Shown here: positions 38,180 to 47,759 of the stretch, one piece after another | Numbering within the stretch: position 1 is the stretch's first letter | Layout: each line of letters opens with the position of its first letter | DNA from: Nymphaea colorata | Taxonomy: Eukaryota > Streptophyta > Magnoliopsida > Nymphaeales > Nymphaeaceae | DNA length: 64,000 nucleotides | Direction of reading: 5' to 3' | NCBI RefSeq assembly: GCF_008831285.2 | Contig: NC_045148.1 | Location: 6,577,001 to 6,641,000, forward strand | Notes under the pieces: generated by a model | The model's database searches: none | What the model was told of the DNA's origin: nothing | Seen by the model: the letters and a program-made list of their open reading frames with translations, nothing else | Made by a program: the position numbers and the translations under genes

Positions 38180-41155
38180 GTAGCAAAAGTGTTGAAGGAA
38201 ACAAAGTTGGTGTCAGTGATCTCAAAAGGGTAGAGATGGACCATTTAGGAAGAAAAACTAGTCCTAATAAGAAATGAAGAGGTCGATCAAGTATCATCCC
38301 ATGATCATAAAAATGAAACAGAAAGCAAGATAAAGATAAGGCTGTGCATGCTATAAATTTTAATCCCATTTTAAGAAATGGTGGTTGTTTCATGGAAACC
38401 TCCGTCCCAATCTAAGTAAGCGAAAAAGTGGATTATCAACAGAAAACTTTTGGTTGAATCACATTAAAATCTAAGCACTAAAAGTATTGTTCTTTATTTT
38501 CTACCATCATGAATTTAATTTTATTCATGTCATCAAGAGCCAAATGGCCTCAAGCTCATCAAACCAAGCGACCTCCTCTTCATGTCTGGTATGCGCACAT
38601 AAGTGTCTCCAAGTTCATCTTCCTTCCTTCAAATTCCCGGCAACCTAAATGGTTACTTTATCTCTATAAAGCTGACTGTATCGATTTCTATGAGAATTGT
38701 AGTTTATACCAATACTACTTACGATCTGTTCAGATATGTCGATGGGTCCAAGGTTCGTTCCCCTACATGTATCAAAGGTGTATTAGATATTAAACCAGAT
38801 TATAATGTTTGGCAAATAGATTACCAATTTTTACTTAGTCGTATTCTAGCACATCTGTTTGAGCTTGTCTACAATCAAATCATTGCACTTTATACTTCTT
38901 ATTATGTTTTGAGTGCACTTAGAGCAGGCCATGTTGCATATTAAATTTCTAAAGCTATGCACTTAAAACATATTTACAAGGCCTTAAGAAGGCACAAATC
39001 ACAATGATGATCATGTGTTTGCATGCAAACATTATTGCTCATCAATTGGCCGTTACTTGCAAGACCATTATTGAAGAAGACCTTGTAATGCAGATCATTG
39101 AAGGACTGCTAGCTGAAAGCCCCGAAGGGGTTGATGCAACAAACGAGGCAGGGCTGCAGGGCTGGTAGGCAGCCTAACTCCATTTCGAATTTTTGAGATG
39201 TCAACATCCTGTGCTACAAAAGGAAGACACGAATATGAAAGTTAAAACATAGTGAAGATGTCACCTCAGAAGTAGGCCTGATACATTGAGGGAATAGGCG
39301 TAAGGGTGGGGGATTTTTCTTCTTCTTGGGTGGTAAGGTGAAATACTCACTCTGCTTACCCTAAAAGGGCCACAGCCGAACACTTGAATTTAATGACTGT
39401 GATTGAAAACAAGGTCTGAATGAATCTCTTTCAATGAATTGCATGACATACGAAAACAAGGATTGAGCCAACCTCCCTCAATGAATTGCATATCATATTG
39501 ATCCAGAACGGATTTAACACGTTGTGCATCTAAAACAAAAGGGAGAAAATAGCTTTCACTAAAAATAACATACAAACCCTAGTAGGAAAAGGTTCTAAGT
39601 CAATTACCAAAGTGAGACATTAGGATTATAATGTAGGACATCAATACATGGAACTTGCATCGATTACAAAATTTGAGAAAGGGCCACTGTTTGAAAATGA
39701 AGAGCTGTCATTTGGAAAATGAAAGCCAAACATATGAAAGAAGAGATTTTGGATATAAAGGCAGGGTTTTAGAGGCAACCACAATAAGGGTGGTGTTGGA
39801 CGAAATAATAACAACATCAACAACTTTAATGGATGTCCTCATGTTTATTATCAGGTATGTGAAAACCCCAATCTTTCAACAGGTCAACTTTACCAACTTC
39901 CTTTTTGGAACCCATCGCTGCCACCCTTAGTGTTCTCTCTCTTATATATGTTTCTCTAGTGCCTATTATGTTTCTTGGAGATTTCTTCTATTAAGTCTGG
40001 TGTGGCAGCAGCAAGAAGATCTTCCAAGAGCTAATTCCTGCTTAGACCTAAGTTGTGTGTGGTCTAAGTTGTGTGTGAGGAGGTCCCCCTTCTTCAGCTT
40101 CGTACATATTCCAGTGTTTGATTCCCTATATTAGATATTTTTATATAATTGTGTGCATACCTAGTTAGCTTTTTGATTTCTTATGCGTATGTAAGGTTCT
40201 TAATTTTTCTAGCATATTTCATGCACTCAATCCATTATTTGAACTTAAACTAGTTTAGTATTTTCGAGTTTAAAATATACTTGTTTTATTTTAAATGCAA
40301 AATAACTGCTGACCTTAACAAGCCATCAATCATTTTAAGTTCACCGAAGATCACTGGTGAGCCCCTTTTGTTTGCAGAGTATAAATTTCCTATTGTTGAT
40401 CTCTTTTAGTTGTTGATAAAGTTTTATTTGTGGTTAGAATATGATTCAATTAATTTTAATAGATCATATTTGACTTCCAGTAGGAGTTTACTGAGATCTA
40501 ATTTTGTTTAGCAAATTAATAAAGTAAATGCAATTTGATTGGTTCTTTAATTCTTAGTTTTATTATTCCTTGAGTTTGACTTGGTCTCCATTTTTTGTGC
40601 AGCTAGTTGGTTATAAATTGATTTTATTTTTTGGTGTATAATTTTCATTATTTTACTGACAAACTTTTAGTTTTTAAACATGTACATCCAAAACCTCGTC
40701 ATAGTCAAAACTTGATAAACTGTGCCCCCAGAAAAATCTGTTGCAATGCCTTTAGTGATGATTTTTTAAAAAAAATCTAAAGGCACAAAGTATTTTATTG
40801 TCAAGGTCAATGCAAAAAATAGCACAATGAGCTCCAGGGAGGCTATCCGATAAGGGAATGATATTAAAGAGACAGAGAGGGTCCAGGAAGACGAGGGCTA
40901 ATAAGGCAAGGGGTCAATTTGCCATGGCCATAAAGACAAAATCAAAAGGAACATAGACATAGGGCTTTGCATGCTATAAATAATAATTCTATGGGAAATT
41001 AAAGATGAGGGTTATGTGTAATGTGAACCTCCCTCACAATTTAAGAGAGAGGAAGAGGATCCTGAAATCACATTGGATCTCGAAACCACATTAAAGTTTG
41101 AGTGCCAAAAGCTTTCTGCGTTCTCAACCATTATGAATTTAATTTCTTCCAGTTA
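38180..41155 (+). mobile_element. Ancient Ty1-copia LTR element with a gag relic and diverged terminal repeats
   Basis: Two segments about 2.6 kb apart (about 38330-38520 and 40960-41145) share the same order of motifs: ggct-tgcatgctataaat, a gaacctcc-type motif, a-tcacattaaa, and accat-atgaatttaat. I read them as LTR 3' halves, with the shared ctataaat as promoter. Directly after the first lies a copia gag relic. YDLFRYVDGSKV, then WQIDYQFLLSRILAHL and VYNQIIAL, are at about 38700-38890. HQLAVTCKTIIEEDLVMQII is at about 39045-39105. An RNNNN-rich linker into a decayed zinc knuckle is at about 39790-39860. The pol region is absent. Outer LTR edges were not found. Confidence 0.65.
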
Positions 41156-41837
41156 GTTCAAGGGATTGCGTGCATGTATGTATTTATGTGTAAACCCAAC
41201 TCTCAATGCAACAAGGAGTTTACAAAATGACATTCAATTGGATTCAGATTCAAATATACATAAATATCTCTTTGGATTTGGTTTTAGACCAGATTTAGTT
41301 TTAAATAAATATTCTACATCTAGTGCTCTTATATTTTAAAAATCAGTTGGATTCAATTCAAAATTTGAACTTTGATATGAATGTAGAAGTCTGAATCAGA
41401 TTGGATTCAGATTTTGAAATCAGATTTCGGATTTAGATTCAGATCTGGTTTTTTAATTCGTATTTAAATTCGAATTCAAACTCAAATATGTAAATATCTG
41501 AAAAAGCAGAATGGTATATTCCATTTGAATCCGATCTTTTTACATTCTACCTATACTAAGCCTTGAAGATGAGAGAAAAAGAAAAAGATGAAGGGAGATT
41601 TAAGATTGATTACGGGACTTAGCAGCTGGAACGAAGCTGGCAGCATCGATGAAAGAAGAGGGAAAGCAGAAAAGACTTAAAGATCAAAAAGGAAGAAAAC
41701 ACTTCAAGAGCTTAACTGGAGTGCATGAGTCTTTTAAGTCGTGTCTGGTGAAAAGGGAAGCGTTGCGTACTTGTCCATCCCGCAACCCAACACGGACTTC
41801 CGGTGGAAATTTAAATTCTGCCCCAACCATCCATCTC
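41156..41837. other. Intergenic DNA and promoter of the short glycine-rich protein gene
   Basis: Between about 41220 and 41530 there is a low-complexity stretch rich in gattcagattc and aaattcgaattc variants. After that comes the upstream region of the plus-strand glycine-rich protein gene. Confidence 0.5.
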
Positions 41838-41844
41838 TATAAAT
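41838..41844 (+). promoter_or_regulatory. TATA box of the short glycine-rich protein gene
   Basis: The sequence tataaat lies 73 bases upstream of the first ATG (41911), in an otherwise GC-balanced stretch. Confidence 0.7.
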
Positions 41845-41910
41845 TCTTGCCACACTTCCCTCAATATTCCCTCGCACTCAAAGTGTACGCGCGCAGTTGT
41901 TAGACGAGTG

Positions 41911-42447
41911 ATGAATAAACGCAAGGTAGAAATGGCTTCCAAACTGCTTCTCCTCCTACTATTATTACTTCGCCACGTTGCACTGCATGCCAGTGCAAGG
42001 AAGTTACCCGACAGAGACGACGATGCCTCCTCGTTTCAGGACCAAAAATGGTTCTTCTTCCATCACTATCCAATATATCCCAAGTTCGGTGCAGGCGGCT
42101 TTGGAGGTGGATTTGGCGGTGGCGGTGGCCTAAGTGGTGGTTTTGGTGGTGGTGGTGGTGGCGGTGGTGGAGGCCTAGGTGGTGGTTTTGGAGGTGGTGG
42201 AGGAGGTGGCATGGGTGGCGGTGCTGTCATAGATGGTGGTTTTGGTGGAGGTGGTGGGTTCGGTGGTGGTGGTGGAGGTGGAGGTGGGTTTGGCGGTGGA
42301 GAGGGTTATGGTGGAGGACTTGGACTTGGCGGTGGTGGCCTGGGAGGAGGAGGGGGTGGCGGCTTTGGTGGGGGAGGTGGGTTTAGTGGGTTAGGAGGCG
42401 GATTTGGTGGTGGATCCGGCGGAGGATTTGGAGGTGGAATTCCTTGA
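41911..42447 (+). CDS. Short secreted glycine-rich protein
   Basis: An open frame of 178 residues from ATG at 41911 (MNKRKVE). The second in-frame ATG at 41932 (MASKLLLLLLLLLRHVALHA) gives a cleaner signal peptide and 171 residues, and may be the real start. Likely cleavage is after HASA, leaving RKLPDRDDDASSFQDQKWFFFHHYPIYPKFGAG, a short charged and aromatic segment. GGGFGGGGG-type repeats with Phe, Leu and occasional Tyr then run to the end (GGGFGGGIP). Signal peptide plus (GGX)n repeats is typical of wall-associated glycine-rich proteins; that role is inferred. The gene is intronless, has a TATA box and lacks the Cys domain and the AEGGYGKGGGF array of the large protein at 31263-32924. Possible polyadenylation signals (aataaa) follow near 42504 and 42555. 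Confidence 0.82.
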   Translation: MNKRKVEMASKLLLLLLLLLRHVALHASARKLPDRDDDASSFQDQKWFFFHHYPIYPKFGAGGFGGGFGGGGGLSGGFGGGGGGGGGGLGGGFGGGGGGGMGGGAVIDGGFGGGGGFGGGGGGGGGFGGGEGYGGGLGLGGGGLGGGGGGGFGGGGGFSGLGGGFGGGSGGGFGGGIP

Positions 42448-42599
42448 GTCTTTTTCTGCAGCTTGTACTTTCTTATATGTGTGGGCGATGTGGTGCGGTT
42501 ATAATAAATATCTTTACAAGGCTGCAGTGTATATTGGTTTTAGAAATGTAAACAATAAAAGTGAATATGGCTTGTGCTTTCTCTTTCTTTCCCTACAGC

Positions 42600-45278
42600 A
42601 AAATTAAACATGAAAAGAAAATTTAGCCCAAACAAAAGCGAGCAATTCTTTCTAGGACTTCTTCCCTTAAGAGAACATTTATAACAATTTGTGGATAGGG
42701 GACGAAAGGGCCTCGAGTTTCATTCATCTCAGGTAAATCGTTGTTGAGTTGATCTGTTGAGTTACACCCTGATGTCCCACGAACACACAAAGAAGTCTAT
42801 GATCTTTAAAAATGACGCCGTATATATACTTTGATTTTGGAAAAAAAAAATCTTTTTCAAATTACTGCATGAACCTCCAATTAAGTGAATCGGATGGCTC
42901 ATGATAACCAAAATGGCCGGTCCCAACATCTAGCTGATCTCAAACCATGGTTCCCACACCCACCATTTCATCTTTGAAAGGAAGAATCTTTTCCTTTGTT
43001 CTCTCACTTCAAAGATGTTATTTTGTTATGTAGATGGAAGTATAACAGAGGTGTCATTTCGAAAAGCAACCGCAAACCTTGGAGAATGGAGGAAGGTTTT
43101 GACCTTTACTCGGTAATGAGATTAGCCTCCTGCCCACCCCAAAGGAGAGGTTCCCTTGATTTTGTCAACCAAATTTTTACCCATTCAACATTGATAGTTT
43201 TACAAAAACCCACCTATCACGCAAAAAATTACATTTAACTGCATATGGTTTATAATAAATGTCAAGAAGCAGCTTTTCATGATATCTATTTGCTTAGCTA
43301 TGGCTCGTATAGGTTGAACTGTAACATGATGAAGCTAGCTAGTAACCTTATCCTATTTTGCATGTGTTCCTTCACCCTTCTACTGTTTCTTGAAGCCAAA
43401 TATGAAAAAGCATTCTCCGTGGCACATTTCTATATTCACGATCAAGGTTTAACATGAATTGAAGTATTAGTGCCTTTGAACCAAAAGTTTTAGCCATCAC
43501 CACTGTGTTCAAGATGAGTAAAGGGAGAAAAGGGATAAACTCACTCGGGTAATTTAGAATTCTTCTCACATTGTAGTCCTGTATTTCAAGAAATGGACAT
43601 TCACAAAGAAAGGTGCTAGAAGGGCCCTTCAAAGATTCTAGCTCTAGCTGAGGGCTAGGCACTTGGAAAACAGGTTTTCATGCAGAGACAAATGTATCTG
43701 AAGGGGAAGCACTTGAAAAAGTGAAAAATGGAGGGAGAGACTGAGCGACCATTGCTATTAATTTTTTTTTCCTTTACTTGTTCTTGTGTTTTATATAGAG
43801 GTTCTGTTATAGGGTTAGTTTGGCAGCAAGGACATTTTGAGTTTTTCATAATCTGCCCCAAAGATATGAATAGGTTCATAGAACAATACCTACTCCAATC
43901 TTTAGGGTGAATTATTGTTCGATGAACCTATTACAATCTTTATGGCAGTTTTATGAAAAACAAACAAAGTGTCTTTGCTGTCAATCGCTTAAGGGCACAT
44001 TAATTTGGTGGAAACCTGAAAACTCCATTTATGGAGAGCCCCTTTCATGTTATGGGCAGACACAAGTGCGTAAGGCTGGGTATTGAGTCAAGTACCCAAC
44101 GGGTACTGGCCCTACTCGGGTTCAAAAGAAGGGCACTGACCGGCCCGATTAAGCTTGGTTCCGTAATTTTATTTATATATTATTTTATATTAATTAGGTC
44201 AAACTTAGGCTCGGGTTTTAAGTGTCGGGCTGAGCACAGGCCAGAGTTTTGGGTATTTGGTCGGCCCGAGTCCTACTCCTTGTCGAGCCAGGGTGGGTAG
44301 GCCGGACACCCAGGCCTGCGGGTGAGAGCTTCCCTTCTATGACACACTGACCCCAGCAAGACATGTCAAGCCATTTCACGTTTCCCGTGTAACCTCATAA
44401 CAAATAACATGCTTTCTACTTAAAATATTTAATTTACAGGAAACTCTATCCATGTTCAGGGCCTCTACGTATCTACTTTGGACCTGACCAGCATCAGAGA
44501 AAAAATATGCCAAACTTCTTTGTATATGGATGCGAGAAGAAAATGGAAAAGTGTAAAAACTTTTCTCTTTTTTTGTCATTTCTTAGGACTTGCCTATGCA
44601 AAGAGTTCAGATTTTGGCTATTCAGATCCAATACAAGTTGTAGTCGGAGTCGTTTTAGCTTAAATATGACAAAATTAAGTTACTGTCATCCAAACAATAA
44701 CCTGGTTATCCAAAACGAAAACGATGGGGGTTCAGATTAGGAGTAACTTATAAATTGTTGATATTGTTGAACAGTTGAACATCTTGTAGCTTTGGATATA
44801 CATTTATTTGTTATAATTTGTTAATGATTCTTAGATTTAAATAAAATAATTAAAAATCAACTTAAGCACAACTTTTTTCATGAAACCAATGTCTTTCTTG
44901 TAACTTGTAAGCCGTTGATGTATTTCCTAAACACCTAAACGCAAAACTTCAGGGAACGTTTGGATGACAATTAAAAAATAATTATGCTTGCAAGATGTCA
45001 TTTCAAATACATTTGGATTATTATGAAAATGGGTTTTTTCGAAATTCATTTTCTGGCAAAACCACCTCATACCATCAAGTTATTCAACAAAAAAAAAAAG
45101 ATTTGGTCTTTGTACCCGAACACACAAACCAGTCTTTCAAAACAAATTAAAAAATCAATTTTTTTTAATAAAACTAGTGTCCATAAAACCTTTTATTATT
45201 AATTTTCTTGAATGTGTCATCCAGATCTTATCTAAATGTTCAGCGTGCCTTGTAAATTTGTCAAATAGTTGCCGTGTT
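42600..45278. other. Intergenic DNA between the short glycine-rich protein and small HSP genes
   Basis: No established gene. A small ATG-initiated frame at 43326-43457 starts with a hydrophobic signal-like stretch but is only 43 codons. At about 44050-44320 there is a GC-rich stretch of cgggt/ggcccg repeats of the kind often dispersed in plant genomes. The sequence tgtcatccaaaca (about 44687) and its inverse near 44962 suggest MITE ends, but I could not pair them as one element. Confidence 0.45.
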
Positions 45279-45407
45279 TATAAATTTCTTTTTCATTTAA
45301 GCAAAACTCGAGCATTAGGATTAATAATCAGACCAACTTATGCTGCAGTAAAAAACTCGTCACTTTCTCGATGCTCCGGTGAAAGGCTACCATGCCACGC
45401 GTTCCCG

Positions 45408-45490
45408 AGGCTGGAAACTTCTCGCAGCAACACTTCCCCTGTCTTCTACCAGGAAGAGAAGCTACGCGAAAGGAGAACCTTCTATTCTCT
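45408..45490 (+). promoter_or_regulatory. Candidate heat-shock elements upstream of the small HSP
   Basis: Two GAAnnTTC cores are present: GAAACTTC at 45414-45421 and GAACCTTC at 45475-45482. They lie 160 and 99 bases before the ATG at 45574. Such inverted pairs are half of a full heat-shock element. A TATA-like ttttattta is close to the ATG (about 45537), and another, tataaat, is farther upstream (45279-45285). Which one is used is not clear. Confidence 0.5.
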
Positions 45491-45573
45491 CTCTCTCTCG
45501 ATCACTCTGCTTATCTCCTGTACAGTTGAATCCCCTTTTATTTATGCCGTCACATGGTATTCTTTCTCAAAGG

Positions 45574-46268
45574 ATGGCGATGAGTAATCTCTCCCCCGTG
45601 ACGGTAGTCCTTTTGCTGTTGACGGTGGTCCTGCGGCCGCCGCCGGCGGATTCACTCCAGCTTCTGGACCAGTATCAACCCTCCTCAAGCCTTTTGCAGC
45701 GCTCCTTCTTCTCCGACCACTTCTTGGATCCTTTCCACATCTTGGAGCATGTGCCGACAGGACTAGAGCAGGGCATCTCGCCGGCCAGGGTCGACTGGAA
45801 GGAGACGCCTGATTCCCACCTTCTCATTCTGGACGTCCCTGGTAACACTCTCTCCTTAATCTCTCCTACCACCATGATCTTTCTTGTTCTAATTAATGGG
45901 GTGCAACAGGTTTGGGGAAAGAGGATCTGAAGATTGAGGTGGACGAAGACGGGGTGCTTCGGATAAGTGGGGAGAGGAGGAGGGAAGAGGAGCGGAAGGA
46001 CGATCATTGGCACTGCGTGGAGCGCGTTTACGGCAAGTTCTTGAGGTTGTTCCGGCTGCCGGAGAAAGTTGACGTGGATAATATCAAGGCCAAGTTGGAG
46101 GGCGGGGTGCTGACCGTCCATATGTCTAAGCTTCACCCTGCAGCCGTCGACGAGGGTAAGAGCCCGGCGCCGGCGGTCGGCGGCTCGACAGCAGGGGATC
46201 AAAGGCCCGTCACCCAGTTGAATGTCGATGGGGATCAGAGCAAACGGAAGTCGGACGAAGAACTCTAG
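45574..46268 (+). CDS. HSP22: Endoplasmic-reticulum small heat-shock protein (22-kDa class), one intron
   Basis: An ATP-independent holdase chaperone of the alpha-crystallin family, here targeted to the ER. Exons 45574-45841 and 45910-46268 join in frame at a split Gly codon (residue 90) across a 68-nt GT-AG intron, giving 208 residues. Residues 1-27 ([20 protein letters not shown]...) are a signal peptide. Residues 71-164 are the crystallin domain, with [24 protein letters not shown] and GVLTVHM. The C-terminus is KRKSDEEL, an ER-retention type ending. An in-frame ATG at 45544 would add ten residues (MPSHGILSQR). It would bury the signal sequence, so I prefer 45574. Oddities are [18 protein letters not shown], where the family usually has WHRVERSSGKFxRRFRLP. 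Heat induction is likely, given the nearby GAAnnTTC pairs. Confidence 0.93.
45842..45909 (+). other. 68-nt intron in the ER small HSP gene
   Basis: Donor ctg|gtaaca and acceptor caacag|gttt restore the continuous crystallin-domain frame. Without splicing, the frame runs to a stop at 45928-45930 and loses most of the domain. Confidence 0.88.
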
Positions 46269-47759
46269 CGCCGCAGTTCGTGGCTTTGTAATTACTTGTT
46301 TGTGGACCGTAGCTCTAAGTGCTCGTCTGTAAATCTAATAAATAATAGTGCGGTTGAATGGCTGTAGAATGCAGTGGGGTAGTCCAAAACTCCAAATGCC
46401 TGTATGGTACATATTGTTTGGACCTCCAATTACCAAAGTTTTCTTGACAGTTGAATCTTCTGTTTTTTCATATTTGACGTTACGTTTGTGATCGATCGAT
46501 AGCCAAATTACTTGAACACAAAACGTACTTATAGTAGGGGAACCATATTTACAGGGGAGGAAATACATCAAAGATGCTGAAGCTCCTCTCTCTTTTTCCT
46601 GTTACCGATTCTCCTGTCCAGCTGAAGTTCTTCATTCTTCTTTCTTTTGTTTTCTTTGTTCTCGATTCTCCTGTCCTTGAGGTGATCTTAGTGGAGAGCA
46701 TAACATTCATCGATTAGAGTGTCATTCATCCGTCCACTCCTTTGAGTTCATTGTGGAGAGCGGAACACGCACTCATCAATTATAATGTCTTGCATCCGCT
46801 GTTATATAGTTTGGATGACAATCATGGCAAGAAGATCGTGTTCTGTGTCCAAGTTCATATATGGTTTCGAACGAAACTGTTCGTTCGGGAGCACAAAGTG
46901 TTCTATGGCAACCATTTACGGCTCAGGTAGAGAATGCTTGATGAGATGACTTCAAAACATAGACATGACTTTCAGAAGAATGACAAAATTAACGACTGAA
47001 GAGAGAAAACATGATCTGAAAATGAAAAACTGAAAGGGAAACTTTAAAAGCAAAAAGACGATGAGTACCTGAGCACAGTAATGAATACAACTAAAACGGA
47101 AATAAAACAATGAAAATATTTTGGAGATTTGAACCGCATTTACAATGAAGGAGTAGTAGAATTGGCAATGCAGCATGCACATGATTCAAAAACAGAATAC
47201 AAATTGAACATAGACATGCACAAAATATGGTTTTAGCAATAACTCTATTCATGCCATGGTAGAGACCAGAGCTTTGGGGAACATGATAAGGACAATGCCT
47301 ATGGAGTCACCTCAGCCAAATGGACACCATTGATGAGCACAAACACCAGATGCATTGGTGAGCAGGGATTCAACTGCACACGAATTTTTCATCATCCTTT
47401 CATGTTCTCGCAATACGTTGTTTATAATTTTCTTTAGTTGCATTCAAACAGGAAATTACAATATGCTTTGTTTTGACTGCATGATTATGCAAAGTACTAA
47501 TACTCACGTTTCCTTTTCATTAGTTGCCGTATTAGAAGGGGCAGATTAGGTTGGACCTAATGCAACTGTCACATCATGTTATAAGAACAGATTGATGTAT
47601 ATACTGACCTTAAGTCTGCAGTATTGGTCTAGAAATTGTTGTCATACAATAGTCCTAACAACATGACTACACTAATTGATGTCATAATAAAAAAATACAG
47701 ATAAAGAGAATCAAAGATTTTATTACCAAATATGATCATATAAAACATGAAACGTAAGT
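46269..47759. other. Small HSP 3' UTR and intergenic DNA
   Basis: The sequence aataaataatag at about 46338 is a plausible polyadenylation signal for the HSP gene. No further gene is recognised up to the copia relic. Confidence 0.6.

Noticed and set aside
42048-42386. Trp/Arg-rich frame over the short glycine-rich gene
   Set aside because: Frame-shifted reading of GGT repeats, not a protein.
44050-44320. Possible tRNA or structured RNA in the cgggt/ggcccg-rich stretch
   Set aside because: No cloverleaf with A- and B-box spacing could be formed; it resembles dispersed plant repeats.
45675-46202. 175-residue minus-strand frame over the small HSP gene
   Set aside because: Antisense shadow of the crystallin-domain exons in GC-rich DNA.
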